Part shown: positions 27,754 to 36,137 of the stretch, one piece after another
Layout: every line of letters starts with the position of its first letter
Position numbering within the stretch: the first letter of the stretch is position 1
Assembly (NCBI RefSeq): GCF_900163865.1
Contig: NZ_FUKU01000042.1
Location: 31,738 to 95,737 of the forward strand
DNA: 64,000 nt
From: Sphingobacterium sp. JB170
GTDB taxonomy: Bacteria > Bacteroidota > Bacteroidia > Sphingobacteriales > Sphingobacteriaceae
Direction of reading: 5' to 3'
Program-made: the position numbers and the translations under genes
Notes under the pieces: generated by a model
Databases searched by the model: none
The model's input: the letters and a program-made list of their open reading frames with translations, nothing else
What the model was told of the DNA's origin: nothing

Positions 27754-28719
27754 TCATACAACGAGAACAATTTTACCGAAAAAATTGCCAGATTCCATCA
27801 ATCGATGTGCCTCCGCCGCGTCTTCCAGTGGGATTTCCTTAAATACTTGTGGACGGAACTTTTGCCCGAGAAACGGCCAAATATGGGTAAATATCGATTC
27901 GGTTAATTCGGCCTTAAAGCCTGTATCGCGCGCGCGGAGCGTACTGCCTGTGATCAGCAAACGCTTCTGCATAACTTTAAAAATATTTAAAGGGACTTTT
28001 GCACCCTGTGTGGCGTTAATATAGACCAAACGGCCATCCGGGGCAAGCAAATCTATATTTTTCTCAAAATAATCACCTGCGAGGCTATCCAAGATAACAT
28101 CAATACGTTCGTGCTGTAATACGGCGTAAAAATCACTTTCTTTATAATTTACCGTACGATCAGCCCCCAATTCCGTACAATACTTACATTTCTCTGGTGT
28201 GGAAGATGTAGTAAAAACACGCGCTCCAAACGCTTTCGCTAGCTGTATCGTCGTACTCCCAATTCCGCCAGAGCCACCATGAACAAGAATACCGTCCGCC
28301 GCAGAGAGCCGCCCACGTCGAAAGACGTTATCCCAAACGGTATATATATTTTCCGGCAGTATTGCCGCTTGCGCATAGCTCAACCCAACAGGCACAGGCA
28401 GGCAGATATCTTGGTGTACCGCGACATGTGTCGCATAACCGCCCCCACCAACGAGCGCACAAACGCGATCGCCGACCGACCATCTTGTCACCCGTTTTCC
28501 TAGCGCTACAACCATCCCAGCCACCTCCAAGCCCGGGATATCTGCTACTACGCCGGGCGGCGCTGGGTAATTGCCTTTTCGCTGGAATACATCAGGCCGA
28601 TTTACACCGGCCGCCTTCACGGCAACCAATACTTCATCATCCCTTACCGGTGGTGTCACTCTTCGGACGAATTCGAGTACTTCAGGTCCGCCAAACTTTG
28701 TAATTACAATGGCATGCAT
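27754..28719 (-). CDS. NAD(P)H-quinone oxidoreductase (zeta-crystallin/PIG3-like MDR)
   Basis: This 321-residue zinc-free medium-chain dehydrogenase starts at the ATG at 28719 (MHAIVITKFGGPEVLEF), directly after the stop of the upstream outer-membrane gene. A 12-residue longer frame would overlap that gene. The nucleotide site is VHGGSGGIGSTTIQLAKAFGARV, and the Cys zinc-binding cluster of alcohol dehydrogenases is absent. The family reduces quinones or enones with NADPH. The one-base spacing from the outer-membrane gene implies a shared transcript, although no functional link is evident. Confidence 0.9.
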   Translation of the reverse strand: MHAIVITKFGGPEVLEFVRRVTPPVRDDEVLVAVKAAGVNRPDVFQRKGNYPAPPGVVADIPGLEVAGMVVALGKRVTRWSVGDRVCALVGGGGYATHVAVHQDICLPVPVGLSYAQAAILPENIYTVWDNVFRRGRLSAADGILVHGGSGGIGSTTIQLAKAFGARVFTTSSTPEKCKYCTELGADRTVNYKESDFYAVLQHERIDVILDSLAGDYFEKNIDLLAPDGRLVYINATQGAKVPLNIFKVMQKRLLITGSTLRARDTGFKAELTESIFTHIWPFLGQKFRPQVFKEIPLEDAAEAHRLMESGNFFGKIVLVV

Positions 28720-28720
28720 A

Positions 28721-31489
28721 TTATTTCTTCTTTGGATATTTCTGCAACCGCACATTTAAAGTCACCATAAAATAACGCCCTAAACGGTTGTTTTTAGCTT
28801 CGTAGAGATCATTTCCGATGTATTCGCTATAGGTACCCATATTCTTGTTTTGATCGAGCAAATCGAAACCCTGAATACGCAGCACGGCGGCTTTGTTATT
28901 AAAAAATGAAAATTCCATGTAAGCATTTATGATCGTCGGGTTGCTATTCATGAAACTGCTCTCATATCCCGAATTAAATCGTTGCGACATTTCTGCACCT
29001 AGGGTGATATAATCTGATAAATAACCTTTCGTACCAGCACTGAACAATAAACTATGGGCTGTAATTTCGGTTGCATAGGGCCATGTGTAACTCGCATGGT
29101 TTAGTAAGTAATTGGTATTAAATAACGTCTCAAAATAGTCACTCCAATTGTATCGAAATTGAAGCGATTGCGAATATATAAACTGTTCGGTTTTATTCCG
29201 TTCATCATTTACATAGGAAAGGTTATTATAAAAATCGGCGCTTCCTACCAGATCCAGTTGAAGGCTCTCGTTAAATATCGGCGTATTAAACAAATAATAC
29301 CATTTTAGATCATAATAACCATCTGCATTCTTGAACGTCGTTTCTTGTATTGTGGAGGTCGTATACGCTTTCTTGTCAGAGACGATCTTGTTGGACACGA
29401 AGTTATAGGCAAAGTTTGTTTCAAAATATTGGCTACGGGCGGTGATAAATTTACGGAATGTCGTGCTAATACGATTCGAAAATTCAGCCTTGAGTTCGGG
29501 ATTACCTACTATAATATTCTGTGAATTGCTGTTGTCACGCACGGGAATGATGTGCAAGAAATTAGGCTGATTGTTTTTACCCCTGTAATCTATGGACCAA
29601 TCAATCTCTTTATTTATTCGCCATTTGAAACCGGCGGTCGGCACGAGGTTGACGTTACGATAGCTGTATATTAAATCTTCAGCAGGTAAATTTCCGACAA
29701 GCTTTAGCGGCTGAACAGCAAAACCAATATTCGCACGGACATTACTGTTGGGCGTATATTGGTAGTTTAACCCTACCTTGCTGCTGCTGAACCGGTAATT
29801 GTAGTTTACGCCCAGCGAATCTACGTAATAAAAGTGCCCAAGCTCCTCGGTTTTATTTTTGTCTTCCACGAGCCTCCTTGTGGTCATATCGGTCAATTGG
29901 TAATCGTACACAAGTTCTAGCTTGCTGTAATCCGAGAATGGTTCTACGTACGATAACGATACTTTCATCCCGTCGGATCCGTTATCTTTCTGAATAAAAT
30001 AACGTTGTTCGAAATTGGAAACTGTTGGTGAACCGGTTGAAGAATCGACCGTGATGTATCGATCCAAAACATCTTCCAGTTCATCATTGCTATTGAAGTT
30101 TAATGTAACATTCCCAATAAGCTTACGCCCCGGCTTCTGAAAGGCCTTTGAATAAACGACGTTGACATCCATATTAGGGTTTTTCGAATAGGAAGTATCT
30201 CGATATGTTCCTCGATTCGAAATTTGGTTATTATCGATTTGGCGTTCTCGGCTGTTTCCAGTATACGTCTTGTTATAGGTGAATACTGGTCTTATCTCTA
30301 AGAGGTCCTCATTTTTAAACTTGTGTTTCAATTCCGCTGTAAATCGGTGGTAGCTATCGTCGTTGTTGGTTTGATAGGATTCCTGATTCGAGATCAGATT
30401 CTCAATATAATTAGAGCGCAGCCAAGAGGTACCTCGGGTGACATTATCCTTTCGTGTAAAACTATAACTCCCATTGAATTGTGTGTTGGTCGTAATATTA
30501 TCAGAGAAGTTAAATCCGACGGATTTGATATTATTTAGTCCATCGGTAGGATCGACAAAATCTGTTGCATCATACAAAGAACGGTCGCGATCCCCCACAC
30601 CGTTAGGTGATCCAAAAGAAAAGAGACTCGTATTGGTATTATTGATCGAGCCGACCACCGAAAACTCCTGTCCGTCGTCAAACCTATTCACACCGATACT
30701 TCCTATAAACCGTTCACTGGTTCCTCCTCCTGCGGTGACTTGTCCAAAAGAAATACGTTTACGATCTTCTTTTAATACAATATTTAGAATTTTCTCCGGC
30801 TCATTGGTTTTCATACCTGTGTTCGACGCATTTTCCCCGTAGGAGTTAATAACCTGTAATTTAGCGATAAAATCCGCGGGCAAATTCCGCGTTGCTGTCA
30901 ACACATCGCCTCCGAAAAACTTCTTACCGTCCACGCGCACCGATAAAATAGGCTTCCCCTGCGCATAGACTATCCCGTCACGGGAGACCCGTATACCGGG
31001 TAACTTCTTCAACGCCTCCTCTAGCAGGGAGTTCGTCCGAAAGCTGAACGCATCCATGTTATATTGAACGGTATCGGTGGAATAAATTACAGGGACCGTT
31101 TTAACTACGTAAACGCCCTCAATTAAAGATGATTGAGGCGTAAGTACAACGTTAGGCATCATGTAGAAGCCTGTTCTGGCTGCTACGGGCAGCTGTTTAT
31201 TAATAATCTGATAGCCCAGCATGCTATAGGAGATTTGGACATTCTTTCCCTTAACAGGTGTAAATTCATAATATCCTGCGCTCGAGGTACTCGTCACGAG
31301 TGTATCAAATTCACTCGTTAAACGGACCGTAACACCATCCATACGCACATTTGCAGTGTCGATGACATATCCCTGTATTTGCCGGTCAGCTGTCTGCGCT
31401 TGAAGTTCAGACACACCTACTACATGGATGCAAACCAAAGCAACTATAACAATAAAACACTTTAGATACCCCACAAATATTGTTTTCAC
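28721..31489 (-). CDS. Outer-membrane beta-barrel protein with CarboxypepD_reg and TonB-plug-like regions
   Basis: This 922-residue protein has a signal segment (about 1-32), a carboxypeptidase-regulatory-like domain (about 38-120, IQGYVIDTANVRMDGVTVRL), a plug-like region (about 130-235, LLEEALKKLPGIRVSRDG and VDGKKFFGGDVLTATRNLP), and a long C-terminal barrel (about 250-922) ending in a strand GRYFMVTLNVRLQ. It belongs to the Bacteroidetes outer-membrane family resembling TonB receptors but without a SusD partner. It may transport or sense an unknown ligand, or export material. It is the first gene of a unit with the quinone oxidoreductase. Confidence 0.88.
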   Translation of the reverse strand: MKTIFVGYLKCFIVIVALVCIHVVGVSELQAQTADRQIQGYVIDTANVRMDGVTVRLTSEFDTLVTSTSSAGYYEFTPVKGKNVQISYSMLGYQIINKQLPVAARTGFYMMPNVVLTPQSSLIEGVYVVKTVPVIYSTDTVQYNMDAFSFRTNSLLEEALKKLPGIRVSRDGIVYAQGKPILSVRVDGKKFFGGDVLTATRNLPADFIAKLQVINSYGENASNTGMKTNEPEKILNIVLKEDRKRISFGQVTAGGGTSERFIGSIGVNRFDDGQEFSVVGSINNTNTSLFSFGSPNGVGDRDRSLYDATDFVDPTDGLNNIKSVGFNFSDNITTNTQFNGSYSFTRKDNVTRGTSWLRSNYIENLISNQESYQTNNDDSYHRFTAELKHKFKNEDLLEIRPVFTYNKTYTGNSRERQIDNNQISNRGTYRDTSYSKNPNMDVNVVYSKAFQKPGRKLIGNVTLNFNSNDELEDVLDRYITVDSSTGSPTVSNFEQRYFIQKDNGSDGMKVSLSYVEPFSDYSKLELVYDYQLTDMTTRRLVEDKNKTEELGHFYYVDSLGVNYNYRFSSSKVGLNYQYTPNSNVRANIGFAVQPLKLVGNLPAEDLIYSYRNVNLVPTAGFKWRINKEIDWSIDYRGKNNQPNFLHIIPVRDNSNSQNIIVGNPELKAEFSNRISTTFRKFITARSQYFETNFAYNFVSNKIVSDKKAYTTSTIQETTFKNADGYYDLKWYYLFNTPIFNESLQLDLVGSADFYNNLSYVNDERNKTEQFIYSQSLQFRYNWSDYFETLFNTNYLLNHASYTWPYATEITAHSLLFSAGTKGYLSDYITLGAEMSQRFNSGYESSFMNSNPTIINAYMEFSFFNNKAAVLRIQGFDLLDQNKNMGTYSEYIGNDLYEAKNNRLGRYFMVTLNVRLQKYPKKK

Positions 31490-31567
31490 TCGTTTGAGAT
31501 CAATATACGAAAAAAATGAATTTTGATATACCTTTCTCTCCTAACGTCGAAACTTTATTTTTTGTAT

Positions 31568-31597
31568 AAAAAAAGGGCTGTTTCTGCGAAACGGCCC
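31568..31597 (-). terminator. Intrinsic terminator of the ferritin gene
   Basis: GGGCTGTTTC (31575-31584) pairs with GAAACGGCCC (31588-31597) over a 3-nt loop with one wobble. Seven A at 31568-31574 give a U tract for the leftward ferritin transcript. Confidence 0.8.
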
Positions 31598-31621
31598 CAA
31601 TTATGAATTATCTTGAATTAA

Positions 31622-32149
31622 TTACTCCCCGTCAAAAGTAACTTTCACTAAGTGTTTGTCAATCTCCCAACGTCCTGTACCTTCTTCTCCAATTACATCA
31701 AATAATTCGAGAATACGACGCGCAACATACTCCTCTTCCACTTGTTCTTCTAAGAACCACTGCAAGAAATTAAACGTCACGAAATCTTTCGCTTTCATAC
31801 ATTTGTCTGCAATATTATTAAACTGCTCCGTAACAAACATTTCTTGCTCCAAAGCCTGTTCAAAAACACCACGAAACGATTCAAAATCCACAGGGATGTT
31901 TGTGATCTCTGGCGAAACTGCGCGACCTCCGCGATTATTGATAAAGTTGAAAATTTTCAACATGTGTATGCGTTCTTCATCAGCTTGCGTAGCAAAAAAT
32001 GTCGCTGAATTATCTAGTCCCTGATCATCGCACCAAGAAGACATTGCTAAATAAAGAGCCGATGAATGTGCTTCTACTTTAACTTGTGCATTTAATATAT
32101 TTTCGATATCCTCGCTAAGCGATGTTTTCAATTTCAATAAATCTTTCAT
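31622..32149 (-). CDS. ftnA: Ferritin, non-heme iron storage
   Basis: This 175-residue four-helix-bundle protein of bacterial ferritin type stores iron as a 24-mer in the cytoplasm. Ferroxidase ligands are visible in the expected helices: the Glu region of KVEAHSSALYLAMSSWC, the ExxH pair in ADEERIHML, a Glu in FEQALEQEM and the LEEQVEEE helix. The C-terminal tail (GTGRWEIDKHLVKVTFDGE) is slightly longer than average. A TAnnTTTG-like -7 element lies upstream at 32208-32215 on the minus strand. It is followed by its own terminator. Confidence 0.95.
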   Translation of the reverse strand: MKDLLKLKTSLSEDIENILNAQVKVEAHSSALYLAMSSWCDDQGLDNSATFFATQADEERIHMLKIFNFINNRGGRAVSPEITNIPVDFESFRGVFEQALEQEMFVTEQFNNIADKCMKAKDFVTFNFLQWFLEEQVEEEYVARRILELFDVIGEEGTGRWEIDKHLVKVTFDGE

Positions 32150-32308
32150 ATTATTTATCCTTTAAGATTCTACAATAGTAACAATGTTAGCCCCACATTG
32201 TTTGCTACAAAAATACATCAATAAAGATCTATTTGCATAAAAAAACTACAATACGAATTCAGTCTAAATTAGACTAGAAAATCTGTAAGCTATTTATAAT
32301 CAGTATAA

Positions 32309-32686
32309 TTAAACAGAGGACCCAACCAGAAACACACCTTCTTTACGCAATATCTTTTTGACATCACTATTGAGTTCGATCATAAATTTAGCCCCCGACA
32401 AAATTTCACGCAAATTCAAAATATCCTGTACGGACAAAATAAAACAACGTTCGGTACGGTGTGGCATAATAACCTCAAAATCAGAAGTACGAGAGGTATC
32501 GTTAATCATAGAAAAAATATCGATACGATCGATACATTTTTTAAAATGGAAAAAATCAGAAACACGGAAGGCGGTCGTTGAGTCTTGGAACTCTAACCAA
32601 TAGCAATTTTTGCGGCTGCATTGATAAACAGCCCCATTTTCAGTGTGGTATACTTTTTCAAAATTTGCTAATGGACAAACAATCAT
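32309..32686 (-). CDS. Small conserved-looking protein with N-terminal CxxxxxC motif
   Basis: This 125-residue protein has no signal peptide or membrane helix. Near the N-terminus it has Cys4, then YQCSRKNCYWLEF (two Cys five residues apart), and a C-terminal helix LSVQDILNLREIL. Bacteroidetes contain small proteins of this style (I tentatively think of the DUF6686 type), but I cannot confirm the family. It lies about 160 nt upstream of ferritin on the same strand, and the cysteines would fit metal or redox binding. That link is inference only. Confidence 0.65.
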   Translation of the reverse strand: MIVCPLANFEKVYHTENGAVYQCSRKNCYWLEFQDSTTAFRVSDFFHFKKCIDRIDIFSMINDTSRTSDFEVIMPHRTERCFILSVQDILNLREILSGAKFMIELNSDVKKILRKEGVFLVGSSV

Positions 32687-32742
32687 CTTTTCGATCTACT
32701 TAACGCACCAAAGGTAATTATTATTAAGATTGAATCCAAATA

Positions 32743-32770
32743 AAAAGGCTGATTTTATAATCAGCCTTTT
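32743..32770. terminator. Bidirectional terminator downstream of hpf
   Basis: AAAAGGCTGATT (32743-32754) and AATCAGCCTTTT (32759-32770) form a perfect 12-bp stem with a 4-nt loop, at the 3' end of the hpf-xerC unit. Confidence 0.82.
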
Positions 32771-32790
32771 CCTATAATTTTCCAAAAGAA

Positions 32791-33135
32791 TCACACTTCT
32801 TCTTCGGTACCGCTTAGCAACTCTTTATGGTTGCTTAGATTTGTTCGGGTTTTGGTTTTATGTTTATTAATCTGCCTACGTAAGGACTCAACGGCTGTGT
32901 CAGTCGCTTCTTCAAAAGTTTTCGCCTGTGCTTTGGCAAATAATTGGCTCCCTGGAATATTTATTTTGAGCTCCACTACTTTATTGATCTCATCATCCAC
33001 ATTTTCCAGTCGCAAATAACAAGCTCCTTCGATGATATTATCTAAAAACTGCTCTAATTTAGCAGTTTTCTTTTTGATAAATGTTACCAATTTTTGATCT
33101 GCGTCAAACTTAATCGATTGCACAATAATATTCAT
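32791..33135 (-). CDS. hpf: Ribosome hibernation promoting factor, short form
   Basis: This 114-residue protein opens MNIIVQSIKFDADQKLVTFIKKK and has the HPF/RaiA beta-alpha-beta-beta-beta-alpha core (about 1-100), with LFAKAQAKTFEEATDTAVESLRRQI as the last helix. It binds the 30S subunit near the decoding centre in stationary phase. The absent C-terminal dimerisation domain makes it a short form. It lies 14 nt downstream of xerC and shares its transcript, an arrangement common in Bacteroidetes. Confidence 0.92.
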   Translation of the reverse strand: MNIIVQSIKFDADQKLVTFIKKKTAKLEQFLDNIIEGACYLRLENVDDEINKVVELKINIPGSQLFAKAQAKTFEEATDTAVESLRRQINKHKTKTRTNLSNHKELLSGTEEEV

Positions 33136-33149
33136 TTTTCCTCCTTTTT

Positions 33150-34031
33150 TTAAGCCTTTGGATGGGCTTGTTTATAAACTGTTTTCAACCTCTCAACAGA
33201 GTTGTGTGTATAGACTTGAGTGGCCGCCAACCCTGCGTGTCCAAGTAATTCCTTAATGGCATTTAAATCAGCTCCATTGTTAAGTAATGTACTCGCAAAA
33301 CTATGACGCAATACATGAGGGCTTTTTTTCTTTTGCGAAGTTATCTGTCCTAGGTAATATTGAACGATCCTGTAAATCATTTTTGGATACGCCTGTTTTC
33401 CTACTTTGGTAACGATTAAGTATGCGGAATTGTTTTTAAATTCCTGCGTATATTTAAGTTTTAAATACCGCTTTATTTCCTCCATCAACGTTTTGTGAAT
33501 CGGAATCAATCTTTCCTTATTTCGTTTCCCTAGTACAAGAACACGCTGGTTATAGGTGTCGATGTCGCGTTCCTGGATATTTAGCAATTCTGAAAGACGA
33601 ATACCCGTCCCGAATAGCAGTTCCAGAACCACAAAATCACGCGTTTGCTCGAAATCATTCTGCTGCGCATGCCCTTGCTCCAACAAAGCAATCATTTTGT
33701 CCTGTTCAATTACAACCGGTAACTTCTTCGGTGTTTTCAGTGCATGGACCAATCTCATGGGGTTTGTATCCACCAATCCTTCCCTCAATAAAAACTTGTA
33801 ATAAGAACGGAGCGATGAGATCGAACGGTTCATGCTGGTAGCTTGTCGGCCGGCTTCTTTTAGCTGCGCCAAATAGACCCGAACATCACGGAATGTGACT
33901 TCCAAAAGTTCCAAATTTTGCGTCTCTAAAAAAGCATGGTAGGCATCAATTTCAAGCGAATACGCATTAATCGTATGGACAGAATATCGTTTCTCAAACT
34001 TCAAAAAATTTATAAAGCTCTGTTTGCTCAT
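33150..34031 (-). CDS. xerC: Tyrosine recombinase XerC/XerD type
   Basis: This 293-residue protein has an N-terminal SAM-like core-binding domain (about 1-85) and a catalytic domain with the complete set Arg145 (GTGIRLSELL), Lys169, His239 and Arg242 (HVLRHSFA), His265 (LLGHAGL) and nucleophile Tyr274 (TQVYTH). Length, lack of neighbouring mobile genes and the hpf neighbour indicate the housekeeping chromosome-dimer resolvase rather than a phage integrase. XerC versus XerD cannot be settled from one sequence. Confidence 0.92.
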   Translation of the reverse strand: MSKQSFINFLKFEKRYSVHTINAYSLEIDAYHAFLETQNLELLEVTFRDVRVYLAQLKEAGRQATSMNRSISSLRSYYKFLLREGLVDTNPMRLVHALKTPKKLPVVIEQDKMIALLEQGHAQQNDFEQTRDFVVLELLFGTGIRLSELLNIQERDIDTYNQRVLVLGKRNKERLIPIHKTLMEEIKRYLKLKYTQEFKNNSAYLIVTKVGKQAYPKMIYRIVQYYLGQITSQKKKSPHVLRHSFASTLLNNGADLNAIKELLGHAGLAATQVYTHNSVERLKTVYKQAHPKA

Positions 34032-34335
34032 TAGCCTACCCGTTTTTTGTAATTACTGCCCCAAAAAATAAAATAATTTTACTCCGATTGCTGAACTATA
34101 AATATAGGAATTCATCGCCGACAAACAAATTAAAATACAGTCAATAACCTGTAATATTATTAAGCGGTCTTTAGCCTCCACGTTGAACAGGTGACCTATA
34201 AACCCGCTAGCAGATTGCATTAACGCATCTTTTATATCCACAAAAAAAACGATGTAACATTTTCTAAATAAAAAGAACGCAGACATGCTGCGTTCTTTTT
34301 ATAATAATATTAAGCGCGAAAAATGGCGCGGAAAC
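34032..34335 (-). other. Intergenic region upstream of xerC with aldolase terminator
   Basis: Apart from the terminator at 34270-34300 I see no gene or RNA. The segment presumably contains the xerC promoter. A 77-codon frame here starts inside the terminator and is not credible. Confidence 0.4.
34270..34300. terminator. Terminator of the fbaA gene
   Basis: AAAAAGAACGCAG (34270-34282) and CTGCGTTCTTTTT (34288-34300) form a perfect stem with a 5-nt loop. The A/T flanks allow use in both directions, but the leftward aldolase gene is the obvious user. Confidence 0.85.
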
Positions 34336-35415
34336 TTATAGTTTTGAATTAACGTCGATTGCATTTAGCTCTGTAAAACCCTGTTTTAATCTTGCAACAA
34401 ATGCCTCCTCTCCTTTGCGTAACCAAACGCGCGGATCGTAATATTTTTTGTTTGGCGAATCAGCACTTTCTGGATTACCGATTTGTGTTTGCAGATACTC
34501 GCGGTTTTTAGCTTCATACGCACGAACACCATCCCAGTACGCCCATTGCATATCGGTATCGAGATTCATTTTGATCGCACCGTAAGAGATCGCTTCCGCA
34601 ATTTCTTCTGGAGCTGATCCCGATCCACCATGAAATACAAAATTTACAGGCTTCTCAGCGGACAAATTAAATTTCTTTTTAATATATTCTTGCGAATTGT
34701 TTAAGATAACAGGTTGAAGCTTCACATTCCCAGGTTTATAGACCCCGTGAACGTTACCGAATGCCGCAGCTACAGTAAACTTATCAGAAATTTTCGAAAG
34801 TTCCTCATATGCGTACGCCACTTCTTCAGGTTGGGTGTATAATTTAGAGCTGTCCACGTCTGAATTATCAACACCATCTTCTTCACCACCAGTCACACCT
34901 AATTCGATCTCAACAGTCATACCTAGCGGTTTCATACGGGCTAAATATTTCGCTGAAATCTCGATATTCTCTTCTATAGGCTCTTCTGACAAGTCTAGCA
35001 TATGCGAGGAGAATAATGGCTTACCATGTTGTGCAAAAAACTTCTCTCCAGCGTCGAGTAACCCGTCGATCCACGGTAGCAATTTCTTAGCGGCGTGATC
35101 GGTGTGAAGGATAACCGCAACACCATAGTGCTCTGCTAACAAATGTACGTGATGAGCTGCAGAAACAGCACCCAAAACACATGCTTTAAGTCCGTCATTA
35201 TTCAACGACTTCCCGGCGTAAAACTGCGCACCACCGTTTGATAACTGGATAATCACTGGAGAATTCACCGCTTTAGCGGTTTCCATAACTGCATTGATCG
35301 AATTTGTTCCGATAACGTTTACAGCTGGTAAAGCAAATTTATGTGTTTTAGCAATCTCAAATAACTCTTGAACTTGATCTCCCGTCAAAACACCTTTAAA
35401 ATCTTTTAGGCTCAT
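34336..35415 (-). CDS. fbaA: Class II fructose-bisphosphate aldolase
   Basis: This 359-residue zinc-dependent aldolase cleaves fructose-1,6-bisphosphate in glycolysis. Zinc-site histidines are visible at VILHTDHAAKK and in FGNVHGVYKPG and VFHGGSGSAPEE. The length and the segments VEIELGVTGGEEDGVDNS and IKMNLDTDMQWAYW are typical of the long class IIA enzymes. It is monocistronic with its own terminator. A TACCTTTA element close to the Bacteroidetes -7 consensus lies about 30 nt upstream of the start. Confidence 0.97.
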   Translation of the reverse strand: MSLKDFKGVLTGDQVQELFEIAKTHKFALPAVNVIGTNSINAVMETAKAVNSPVIIQLSNGGAQFYAGKSLNNDGLKACVLGAVSAAHHVHLLAEHYGVAVILHTDHAAKKLLPWIDGLLDAGEKFFAQHGKPLFSSHMLDLSEEPIEENIEISAKYLARMKPLGMTVEIELGVTGGEEDGVDNSDVDSSKLYTQPEEVAYAYEELSKISDKFTVAAAFGNVHGVYKPGNVKLQPVILNNSQEYIKKKFNLSAEKPVNFVFHGGSGSAPEEIAEAISYGAIKMNLDTDMQWAYWDGVRAYEAKNREYLQTQIGNPESADSPNKKYYDPRVWLRKGEEAFVARLKQGFTELNAIDVNSKL

Positions 35416-35779
35416 ATGTCTTGTCTAATTTTATATTGTGTCACTAAAGGTAATGATATTTTTTTGATTACAGAAAACACTTAGTGTAAAAAATACACAT
35501 TATTACTCCATATTTACTCTCCAAATTCCGCTCGGAACACCGAATAACGGGAGACATTCCGCAGGTAGGTTAAAGAGCTCCACACCCCATTTTTTACTTG
35601 TCTTTTGAAAAAAAATGTATATTTACAATTAGTTCTATAAATGGACTACATCTGGGTAATCAAAGACACAAGGTTGCCAAAAAAAAAAACGAACACTGTA
35701 CCGCGCGAGGTATGCTGCACACCATATTAAATGCAGTCCGCTGACCGCGCCGAACGAATAAGAACATAACGATAAAATT
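35416..35779. other. Divergent promoter region between fbaA and the Spx/ArsC-like gene
   Basis: AT-rich sequence with no supported gene. Two overlapping minus-strand frames (35635-35869) run antisense into the ArsC-like gene and show no protein character. Promoters for the flanking genes must lie here. Confidence 0.4.
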
Positions 35780-36127
35780 ATGATACACGTATATGGCATA
35801 AAAAACTGCAACACGATGAAAAAGGCATTTACATGGCTTGAAGAAAATGACATCCAATACCATTTTCATGATTACAAAAAGGAGCCTGTAAGCAGAGAAA
35901 AATTACAAGAATGGGAAAATAAAATATCTTGGGAATTGCTTGTTAATAAAAAGGGAACAACCTGGAGGAAGCTTAGCCCTGAACAGCAGGCTTCCGTTCG
36001 AGATGCTACTTCAGCTAACGATATTCTTTTGTTTAACAACAGTATGATAAAAAGACCTGTAATTGAATACCCAAAAGGAATATTATTAGGCTTTGACGAA
36101 CAAGAATACAGTAAAACACTCAGATAA
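35780..36127 (+). CDS. ArsC/Spx-family protein (YffB-like)
   Basis: This 115-residue thioredoxin-fold protein opens [20 protein letters not shown], with a single Cys10 in the place of the ArsC nucleophile, and contains [17 protein letters not shown], the conserved RPxI loop. The downstream Arg/Cys set of true arsenate reductases is not evident and no ars genes are adjacent, so this is more likely a YffB/Spx-like thiol protein than a detoxifying reductase. It is 10 nt upstream of the M1 peptidase and probably shares its mRNA. Confidence 0.88.
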   Translation: MIHVYGIKNCNTMKKAFTWLEENDIQYHFHDYKKEPVSREKLQEWENKISWELLVNKKGTTWRKLSPEQQASVRDATSANDILLFNNSMIKRPVIEYPKGILLGFDEQEYSKTLR

Positions 36128-36137
36128 TCATCATAAC

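Noticed and set aside
34053..34286. A 77-codon minus-strand frame between xerC and fbaA
   Set aside because: It starts inside the aldolase terminator, has no recognisable protein character and overlaps the expected xerC promoter.
35635..35869. Two overlapping minus-strand frames before the Spx/ArsC-like gene
   Set aside because: They overlap each other in different frames and run antisense to the start of a well-supported gene.
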